Positions 1 through 5,128 of a DNA stretch of 6,511 nt are shown here, piece after piece. Location of the stretch: the NCBI GenBank assembly GCA_021199865.1, contig JAJQHG010000135.1:1-6511 (forward strand), read 5' to 3'. Position numbers and translations under genes: made by a program. The notes below the pieces were generated by a model. The model searched no databases. It was given only the letters and a program-made list of their open reading frames with translations, and was not told the origin of the DNA. Numbering within the stretch: position 1 is the first letter of the stretch; every line of letters starts with the position of its first letter. Source of the stretch: Methanosphaera sp. (GTDB taxonomy: Archaea > Methanobacteriota > Methanobacteria > Methanobacteriales > Methanobacteriaceae).

Positions 1-154
1 CCATTATACTTACTAATAAAAATATATATTATCATTAATTAAGTAACTATTAACTTGTAACTAAAAATAAAGTAAAATATCCCATATAATTAATATTATT
101 TTTACATATTATTGACATGTTCATTTCTAATAATAATATATAGTATATTATAAT

Positions 155-205
155 AAAAAAATGTAACGCTAAAAACAAGACAAAGAAAAATAAATAAAGA
201 AAAAA
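155..205 (-). terminator. T-rich terminator region for the rimI-like gene
   Basis: Reading leftward from the stop codon of the acetyltransferase, the transcript would meet T6 (A200-205 on the + strand), further T-rich sequence, and T7 (A155-161 on the + strand). There is no clear GC stem. This fits archaeal termination on U-tracts, but poly-T is common in such AT-rich DNA. Confidence 0.4.
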
Positions 206-219
206 TAGAACAAGAAGAA

Positions 220-660
220 TCATGTGTTATTATGTGTACTACATTTCATAATAATAGCAGTCTCCCCATCCTCATAGTAATTGGGTTGCTCATCAATAGT
301 GATAAATCCATGATTTTTATAGAACTTTATTGCACGTAGATTAGATTTTCTAACCTCTAATATAACATTATGAATATCATTCTTACCAAATATGTCAATG
401 ATAATATCAAGTATCCTGGAGCCTATACCCATTCCCTGGTAATTCTTATCAATAGCTATTGCTATAATATGACCATTACCATCCTTAACCCAGTATATGA
501 TATATCCAACAACACTATGGGCTAGTTCTACAACAGCAAATCCCACACCACTCTCATATAATTTAATTAGTATATCAGCAGGATAAGGATCACTAAACAC
601 ATCAAACTCTATTTTTAATACATCATCAAGATCTGATAACTTAAAGTCACGTATCCTCAT
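220..660 (-). CDS. rimI: RimI-like GNAT protein N-acetyltransferase (archaeal N-terminal acetyltransferase type)
   Basis: Single-domain GNAT enzyme that transfers acetyl from acetyl-CoA to the N-terminal amino group of proteins in the cytoplasm. Residues are counted from the upstream ATG at 666. The acetyl-CoA pyrophosphate loop is Q77-G-M-G-I-G82. The RimI signature LEVRKSN lies at 103-109, with Y116 and NHGF at 118-121. The C-terminal YYEDGE (130-135) followed by a hydrophobic stretch is typical of RimI and archaeal Ard1-like enzymes. The N-terminal IEFDVFSDPYP region matches the substrate-side helix. The length (146-148 aa) is normal. Two in-frame ATGs exist, at 666 and 660. An AAGGT ribosome-binding site (complement of 670-674) sits only 3 bases from the first but 9 from the second, and the family usually begins M-x-I-R-x-F, so 660 is preferred. 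It stands alone, divergent from the UPF0146 gene. In archaea such enzymes often act on many protein N-termini and not only ribosomal S18, so the substrate is not determined. Confidence 0.9.
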   Translation of the reverse strand: MRIRDFKLSDLDDVLKIEFDVFSDPYPADILIKLYESGVGFAVVELAHSVVGYIIYWVKDGNGHIIAIAIDKNYQGMGIGSRILDIIIDIFGKNDIHNVILEVRKSNLRAIKFYKNHGFITIDEQPNYYEDGETAIIMKCSTHNNT

Positions 661-715
661 AAACATAAAACCTTATAATAAAAAATTCAATAAATAATAA
701 CTTTCTATTAATTAG

Positions 716-723
716 TTATATAA
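716..723 (-). promoter_or_regulatory. Putative TATA box for the rimI-like gene
   Basis: TTATATAA lies about 56-63 bases upstream of the preferred start codon on the minus strand. Start of transcription about 26 bases downstream of its centre would leave a leader of roughly 30 bases that includes the AAGGT site. The box is palindromic and the area is very AT-rich, so this is one of several possible boxes. Confidence 0.35.
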
Positions 724-741
724 TTATTAATTAATGAATAT

Positions 742-820
742 AATATTTTGGTTAGAAAAGTATATTTGACTGAGAAACTATTTTAGTTGAGAAAATATTT
801 TAGTTAAGAAACTATTTTGG
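742..820. repeat. 17-base tandem repeat array upstream of the UPF0146 promoter
   Basis: Three consecutive 17-base units are seen: CTGAGAAACTATTTTAG (770-786), TTGAGAAAATATTTTAG (787-803) and TTAAGAAACTATTTTGG (804-820). They are preceded by a decayed 18-base unit (752-769) and the last 10 bases of another (742-751, AATATTTTGG). The middle unit contains the palindrome AAAATATTTT. The array ends exactly where the predicted TATA box of the rightward operon begins. It could be a set of operator sites or a simple slippage repeat. Confidence 0.8.
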
Positions 821-830
821 TATTATATAC
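821..830 (+). promoter_or_regulatory. Putative TATA box for the UPF0146-ATPase operon
   Basis: TATTATATAC directly follows the 17-base repeats. Initiation about 25 bases downstream (near 850) would give a leader of about 35 bases. The start codon at 886 is preceded only by a weak partial ribosome-binding site, TGGT at 875-878. Confidence 0.4.
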
Positions 831-885
831 AAGATACGACAATAATAATTATTGTAGATAATCAATAAGATTACTGGTTTTTATT

Positions 886-1299
886 ATGACAAACATATGG
901 CAGAACTTTGCACAATACATTATAGATAACTATTCAGATTCAGATAAAATCATTGAAGTTGGAATTGGAAAGATATATAATGTGGCCGATATTCTAAAAA
1001 ATAGGCTACCTAACACTACAATTAAGCTCATAGATTTATATCCCTCCAGAGATGATATTCTTAGAGATGATATTACAAACCCAACAGATGAATACTATCA
1101 GGATGCCAACCTAATATATTCTATTAGGCCACCAGAAGAGTTACAAAAAGATATTACACAACTTGCTAACCAGTATAATAGTAATGTTATAATAAAACCG
1201 TTAATGACAGAGGAAATAAATTATAATCTCCAGACGCGTTTTAAACTAGTAAATTATAAAAGTATATCATTTTATGAGCTAAATATAGGAAATGAGTAA
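886..1299 (+). CDS. UPF0146 family protein (methyltransferase-like fold, function unknown)
   Basis: Small archaeal protein of 137 residues recognised as UPF0146, a family found in methanogens and relatives with no established function. The N-terminal half looks like a Rossmann-type nucleotide-binding core. It has a glycine motif EVGIGKIYNVADIL (24-37), resembling motif I of SAM-dependent methyltransferases. This is followed by a second strand ending in D50 and then the family signature RDDITNP (60-66). LIYSIRPPEEL (76-86) is a further family hallmark. No complete methyltransferase active site is visible, so catalysis should not be assumed. Its TAA (1297-1299) abuts the ATG of the cation ATPase with no intervening base, so the two are very probably one transcript. 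The Shine-Dalgarno site for the ATPase (AGGA, 1287-1290) lies inside this gene's last codons. The start at 886 is the first ATG of the frame, with only a weak ribosome-binding site. Confidence 0.88.
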   Translation: MTNIWQNFAQYIIDNYSDSDKIIEVGIGKIYNVADILKNRLPNTTIKLIDLYPSRDDILRDDITNPTDEYYQDANLIYSIRPPEELQKDITQLANQYNSNVIIKPLMTEEINYNLQTRFKLVNYKSISFYELNIGNE

Positions 1300-3813
1300 A
1301 TGGATATAGAAAAATTAACTCCGAGTGAAATACTGGATAAACTAGATACATCAATAGATGGACTAACAAGTAGTCAAGTAGAAGCAAAAACAAGTGAATA
1401 TGGAAAGAATCAATTAAAAGAAAAGCCTAAGAAGAGTAATATCAGGAAGTTTTTAGAACAGTTCACTGAACCCATGACTGTTCTTTTAATAATAGCTGGA
1501 ATAATTGCTCTATTAATAGAGGATTATATTGATAGTGGAGTAATATTCCTGATTGTAATCTTTAATGCTGTGATGGGTTATAGACAGGAAAATCAGGCAG
1601 AAAATGCTATGGATAAGCTTAAGAGCCTAACTAGTAAGAAGGCCATAGTACTGCGTGATAATACAAAGTGTGAAGTTAATACTGAAGATATAACTATTGG
1701 TGATATTGTTATTCTAGAAGAAGGAGATAATATCCCAGCAGATATAAGATTAATTGAAACATATGATTTAAAAATTGATGAATCATCCCTTACAGGTGAA
1801 TCTCTACCAGTAGAGAAGATTGCAGATCCTGTTGATGATGATTCACATGATAATATTGTGTATATGAATTCATTTGTATCACGTGGTAGAGCAAAAGGTG
1901 TAGTATATGCTATTGGTATGGATACACAGATAGGTAATATTGCATCAATGATACAGGAGGAAGATGATAAACTCACACCTCTTGGTGTGCAGATGGATAA
2001 GGTTGGAAAGATTCTTGGATCACTAGCAATTGTGGTATGTATAATTGTTATAGTATTAGAGACTGTTCAAGGTGTAGCACTTGCAGATTCCTTTATGACA
2101 GCAGTATCTCTAGCTGTTGCAGCAATACCTGAGGGTCTACCAGCAGTACTTACCTTAACACTTACTCTTGGTATGCAACGTATGGCTAATAATAATGCTA
2201 TTGTTAGAAAACTACTAGCTGTTGAGACTCTTGGATCATGCTCTGTAGTCTGTAGTGATAAAACTGGAACACTTACACAGAACAAATTAACAGTCACAGA
2301 TTCATCAATCACTGATGAAAAAATGTCATATATTATATCAGGACTATGTAATAATGCAAAGGTTACTAAAGACACTAAGATTGGTGATCCTACAGACATA
2401 TCAGTTATGGAGTATGCAATAGAAAACAACTTTGATAGTGATATTACATATGAAAGATTATATGAAATACCATTAGATAGTCAAAGAAAACGAATGACAA
2501 CAATTAACACAGTAAATAAAAAAGAATACGTGTTAATTAAGGGAGCAGCAGAAATACTACTAGATAAATGTGAATATATAAGTCATAATGGTACAACTAA
2601 GAAGATAACTGACAAAGAAAAAAATAGTATACAAGATGAGATAACAGACTTTACAAACCGTGCACTTAGAGTACTATTACTAGCATATAAAGAAGTGGAT
2701 GACTACACCAAGTATAGTCAAGAACAACTAGAATCAAACCTAGTCTATACAGGTATAATTGGAATGATGGATCCACCAAGAGAAGGAGTAAAAGAATCTA
2801 TCCAGCAGTGCTATGATGCAGGAATTGATGTGAAGATGATCACGGGAGATCATAAGAACACTGCTAGTGCAATAGCACAAAAGATTGGTATAAGAAATAA
2901 TGAGAATACACTAACAGGCAACCAGATGAAAGAGATGGATGATGATCAACTAAGAAAGGTCGTTATGCATACAAATGTATTTGCAAGAGTATTCCCAGAA
3001 CAGAAGGTACGTATAGTAAAAGCATTACAATCAAATAATCAGACAGTATCCATGACTGGAGATGGAGTAAATGATGCTCCAGCACTAACATCAGCAAATA
3101 TAGGTGTTGCCATGGGTTCAAGTACAGATGTAGCAAAGGATTCTAGTGATATGATACTACAGGATGATAAATTCTCAACAATCATCTATGCTGTTAAGGA
3201 AGGACGTACAATATACTCAAATATTAAGAGATTTATCAAGTTCCAATTATCCACAAATATAGCTGCAATAATAACAGTACTATCAGCAACATTAATGTCA
3301 ATACAAGTACCATTCAATGCTGTACAACTACTATGGATAAACATTATAATGGATGGACCACCTGCACAATCACTAGGAGTCGAACCATCAGATGAAAATA
3401 TTATGAATGTAGAACCATCAGATGAAAACATACTAGCAAAGGATAACCTAACACACATCATATTAATTGGAATAGTAATGGCTATAGGTACACTGGGATT
3501 ATACTTATATGAGTTATCTATAGGTACAGATACAACTCTTGCTACAACAATAGCTTTCACAGTATTTGTAATGTATCAATTATTTAATGTATTTAACTGT
3601 AGATCAAAAAGTAACAAGAGAAATAATACACTCATAGCATCTGTAATATTATCATTCATATTACAGTTATGTGTAATCTATATCTCTCCATTACAGACAA
3701 TCTTCAGAACAACAGCAATACCACTAATTAGTTGGATACCAATAATAATTGTTGCACTAACAGTTCTAGTAGCCGAGAGAATAATACGTAGGTTTGAAAA
3801 CAGTATAATATAA
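1300..3813 (+). CDS. P2A-type cation-transporting ATPase, SPCA/PMR1-like (probable Ca2+/Mn2+ exporter)
   Basis: Membrane pump of 837 residues that couples ATP hydrolysis to cation efflux from the cytoplasm. Order: N-terminal cation-ATPase domain (3-50), M1-M2 (about 58-95), actuator with TGES (165-168), M3 (237-256), and M4 with PEGLP (277-281, E278). The phosphorylation site is DKTGTLT with D320. Next come nucleotide-domain KGA (414-416), DPPR (491-494), TGD (515-517), GDGVND (587-592) and M5-M10. M6 reads WINIIMDGPPAQSLG, with N681, D685 and Q690 at the positions of N774, D778 and Q783 of yeast Pmr1. In M5, N653 is kept but the SERCA site-I glutamate position is A656. This pattern points to a single ion site accepting Ca2+ and Mn2+. 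Archaeal homologues are usually annotated only as cation ATPases (PacL-like), so the ion is inferred. A 10-residue repeat follows M6 (694-713). AGGA at 1287-1290 supports the start. Confidence 0.93.
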   Translation: MDIEKLTPSEILDKLDTSIDGLTSSQVEAKTSEYGKNQLKEKPKKSNIRKFLEQFTEPMTVLLIIAGIIALLIEDYIDSGVIFLIVIFNAVMGYRQENQAENAMDKLKSLTSKKAIVLRDNTKCEVNTEDITIGDIVILEEGDNIPADIRLIETYDLKIDESSLTGESLPVEKIADPVDDDSHDNIVYMNSFVSRGRAKGVVYAIGMDTQIGNIASMIQEEDDKLTPLGVQMDKVGKILGSLAIVVCIIVIVLETVQGVALADSFMTAVSLAVAAIPEGLPAVLTLTLTLGMQRMANNNAIVRKLLAVETLGSCSVVCSDKTGTLTQNKLTVTDSSITDEKMSYIISGLCNNAKVTKDTKIGDPTDISVMEYAIENNFDSDITYERLYEIPLDSQRKRMTTINTVNKKEYVLIKGAAEILLDKCEYISHNGTTKKITDKEKNSIQDEITDFTNRALRVLLLAYKEVDDYTKYSQEQLESNLVYTGIIGMMDPPREGVKESIQQCYDAGIDVKMITGDHKNTASAIAQKIGIRNNENTLTGNQMKEMDDDQLRKVVMHTNVFARVFPEQKVRIVKALQSNNQTVSMTGDGVNDAPALTSANIGVAMGSSTDVAKDSSDMILQDDKFSTIIYAVKEGRTIYSNIKRFIKFQLSTNIAAIITVLSATLMSIQVPFNAVQLLWINIIMDGPPAQSLGVEPSDENIMNVEPSDENILAKDNLTHIILIGIVMAIGTLGLYLYELSIGTDTTLATTIAFTVFVMYQLFNVFNCRSKSNKRNNTLIASVILSFILQLCVIYISPLQTIFRTTAIPLISWIPIIIVALTVLVAERIIRRFENSII
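3379..3438 (+). repeat. In-frame 30-base tandem duplication inside the ATPase gene
   Basis: Two adjacent 30-base units (3379-3408 and 3409-3438) encode VEPSDENIMN and VEPSDENILA (residues 694-713), in the cytoplasmic loop between M6 and M7. Seventeen consecutive bases are identical between the copies (3382-3398 and 3412-3428). Confidence 0.85.
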
Positions 3814-3853
3814 CAATAAACTTATCCTCCTAATAAATTATCCCCATCATAAC

Positions 3854-3868
3854 TTTTTTATTATTTTT
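3854..3868 (+). terminator. T-tract terminator after the ATPase
   Basis: T6 (3854-3859) and T5 (3864-3868) form a T-rich run beginning about 40 bases after the ATPase stop codon and well before the cobK promoter. No GC stem precedes it. It is consistent with archaeal U-tract termination. Confidence 0.45.
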
Positions 3869-3923
3869 AACTAGATAACAATTAAAAACACACTTAATAA
3901 AACACAGGTGTAATTAAAGAATA

Positions 3924-3933
3924 TTTTAAATAA
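3924..3933 (+). promoter_or_regulatory. Putative TATA box for cobK
   Basis: TTTTAAATAA lies about 85-90 bases upstream of the cobK start codon and would give a leader of around 60 bases. With the T-tract upstream it suggests cobK is transcribed separately from the ATPase. Other AT-rich boxes in the spacer are possible. No structured cobalamin-riboswitch-like sequence is visible in the leader. Confidence 0.3.
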
Positions 3934-4015
3934 AATTACAAAATAAGTATTATCAATAAAAAATATAGAAAATAGTAAGGAATTTATAGATACCAATAAT
4001 TATAGAGGAATATAA

Positions 4016-4783
4016 ATGAGATACATTGTAATGTCTGGTACATCAGATTCAACAAAGGTAATAAAATACCTGGATAATAAAGAAAACTACATTATAGCTA
4101 CAACAGTAACAGATTATGGTGCAGATATAGCAAAGAATGCTGGTGCAGATAAAGTAATATCCAAACCACTAAAACAAGAAGACTTTGTTAGTCTAATAAA
4201 AGAAAATAATATTGATACCCTAATAGATGCTACACACCCATTCGCATCCGTAGCAACAGATACAGCAATTAAGAGTTGTAACGAAACAGGAATAAATTAT
4301 ATAAGATATGAGAGAGCCTCCACAGTACTACCTGAAACTGATCTTATACATAAGGTTGAATCGTTTGAAAAAGCAGCAATACTAGCAAATGAAATGCTAG
4401 GTAGTGATGATAAGTTAATGCACCTAGCAGGTGTTATGACACTAGGCGATATAACAGAAAAAGTTGATCCAAATAAAATTATTGTAAGGGTTCTTCCTAA
4501 CACATTTAGTATATCAAAGACTCAGAAGACAGGTATCAAGGCATCAAATATTATTGCTATGCAGGGTACATTCTCCAAGGAGTTTAATAAATCCCTGATG
4601 AAGGAGTATAATGTAAGTATAGTTCTAACAAAGGAAAGTGGTGAAAGTGGTGGTGCTGAAGAAAAGATTAATGCAGCACTAGATCTAGGAATACCTATAA
4701 TACTAGTAACAAGACCTGTTGTTGAAGGTCTAGATCAATACCCTATAGTACGATCAATTGAAGAGTTAGATGAAATACTTTAA
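4016..4783 (+). CDS. cobK: Precorrin-6A / cobalt-precorrin-6A reductase (CobK/CbiJ)
   Basis: NAD(P)H-dependent cytoplasmic reductase that reduces the macrocycle of (cobalt-)precorrin-6A to the dihydro form in cobamide biosynthesis. In an anaerobic methanogen this would be the cobalt-early route, where the enzyme is called CbiJ. The 255-residue length is normal. Visible family motifs are the N-terminal nucleotide loop MSGTSDST (6-13), IDATHPFA (70-77), RYER (97-100), the AMQGTFS segment (181-187; as I recall the family, a Pro is more usual where T185 stands), TKESG (205-209) followed by GG (212-213) and EK (216-217), and a C-terminal VTRP (231-234). The start is well supported by AGAGGA (4004-4009), 6 bases before the ATG. 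Upstream is a P-type ATPase with its own terminator, and downstream a converging pan. No other cobamide genes are adjacent, as is common in methanogens, where they are scattered. Confidence 0.93.
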   Translation: MRYIVMSGTSDSTKVIKYLDNKENYIIATTVTDYGADIAKNAGADKVISKPLKQEDFVSLIKENNIDTLIDATHPFASVATDTAIKSCNETGINYIRYERASTVLPETDLIHKVESFEKAAILANEMLGSDDKLMHLAGVMTLGDITEKVDPNKIIVRVLPNTFSISKTQKTGIKASNIIAMQGTFSKEFNKSLMKEYNVSIVLTKESGESGGAEEKINAALDLGIPIILVTRPVVEGLDQYPIVRSIEELDEIL

Positions 4784-4819
4784 CTTACCTTCCCACCATA
4801 TAATCTTCAATAAGTTCTC

Positions 4820-4871
4820 TTTTTTTAATAGAAATTATGATAATTTATTCTCTAATAATAATGTTTTTTTT
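4820..4871 (+). terminator. Tandem T-tract terminators after cobK
   Basis: T7 at 4820-4826 and T8 at 4864-4871 lie 37 and 81 bases past the cobK stop codon. They form two successive candidate U-tract stops and face the leftward pan/sRNA transcript. Confidence 0.45.
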
Positions 4872-4940
4872 AATAAAAATAGTTATTATATTCGTTAATA
4901 GTAATAATTATAGAAAAAGTGTTTATTAATAAAAATATAG

Positions 4941-4976
4941 AAAAAAAAGTCTTTTATGTAAATAAAAAATAAAAAA
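4941..4976 (-). terminator. T-tract terminator for the pan / sRNA transcript
   Basis: On the minus strand this reads T6-A-T6 (4976-4964) and then T8 (4948-4941). It starts about 57 bases after the 3' end of the guide RNA stem. It is the strongest leftward T-rich signal in the convergent gap. Weaker T5 runs occur at 5025-5021 and 5006-5002. Confidence 0.45.
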
Positions 4977-5032
4977 TACAACTTTAAGTTCTTAACTGCA
5001 TAAAAAGAGTTTATAAAGTCAAAAACTATAAC

Positions 5033-5100
5033 ATAATGGCCTCAGAGCGCCCATCATTCATCATATATCAGAGCTCATAGGGTTCATCATCGGCCACTAT
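5033..5100 (-). ncRNA. Archaeal C/D box guide sRNA (2'-O-methylation guide) with two 12-nt guides
   Basis: Read 5'->3' on the minus strand, every element of an archaeal C/D sRNA is present and correctly spaced. The terminal stem is 9 bp: AUAGUGGCC (5100-5092) pairs with GGCCAUUAU (5041-5033). It includes one G-U pair that would be an A-C mismatch on the + strand, which supports this orientation. One unpaired G (5091) precedes C box AUGAUGA (5090-5084), giving the 3-nt bulge expected of a kink-turn. Guide 1 is ACCCUAUGAGCU (5083-5072), followed by D' box CUGA (5071-5068), a 3-nt linker UAU (5067-5065) and C' box AUGAUGA (5064-5058). Guide 2 is AUGAUGGGCGCU (5057-5046), followed by D box CUGA (5045-5042). 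Archaeal sRNAs of this class bind L7Ae, Nop5 and fibrillarin and methylate the target base paired to the fifth guide nucleotide from D or D'. The island has far more G+C than its surroundings. Nothing in the sequence suggests it is coding. Confidence 0.92.
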
Positions 5101-5118
5101 AATATTATTTATTCAAAT

Positions 5119-5127
5119 TATTAAATG
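5119..5127 (-). promoter_or_regulatory. Possible TATA-like box for the guide sRNA
   Basis: On the minus strand TTTAATAAT begins 2 bases after the pan stop codon. Its centre is about 23 bases from the first paired base of the sRNA stem, near the usual TATA-to-start distance. It is a weak match in AT-rich sequence, and read-through from pan with processing is equally possible. Confidence 0.25.
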
Positions 5128-5128
5128 T

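Noticed and set aside
43..63. Repeated GTAACTA 14 bases apart in the left spacer
   Set aside because: Only two 7-base copies in AT-rich DNA, with no linked promoter or gene inside the window.
1593..1976. Long open frames antisense to the ATPase, and others on the opposite strand of cobK and pan
   Set aside because: They mirror conserved coding frames, have no ribosome-binding sites or recognisable domains, and are explained as shadows of the real genes.
3823..3834. Strong Shine-Dalgarno-like AGGAGGAT on the minus strand after the ATPase
   Set aside because: No start codon follows at a usable distance on the minus strand, and only short frames antisense to the ATPase lie there.
3951..3974. 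Similarity between the cobK leader (AATAAAAAATATAGAAAA) and sequence near 4929-4947
   Set aside because: Matches are A/T only and need an indel. They are expected by chance in spacers this poor in G+C.
4981..5019. Imperfect hairpin (ACTTTAAGTTCTT against AAGAGTTTATAAAGT) near the guide sRNA
   Set aside because: It needs two G-U pairs and a two-base bulge and works only on the + strand, opposite to the sRNA. The low-complexity AT sequence makes it likely by chance. No other support.
5072..5083. tRNA D-arm as a target of the D' guide, because AGCUCA matches the common tRNA 9-14 sequence
   Set aside because: Pairing is broken at the next three positions (15-17) of a typical tRNA, leaving only six contiguous pairs before a second short block, which is too little for a guide.
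4784..5128. Possible CRISPR or tRNA in the convergent gap, suggested by the direct repeat and base composition
   Set aside because: Only two repeat copies of 7-8 base blocks, with no spacer pattern and no cloverleaf. The C/D sRNA reading explains all of the structure.
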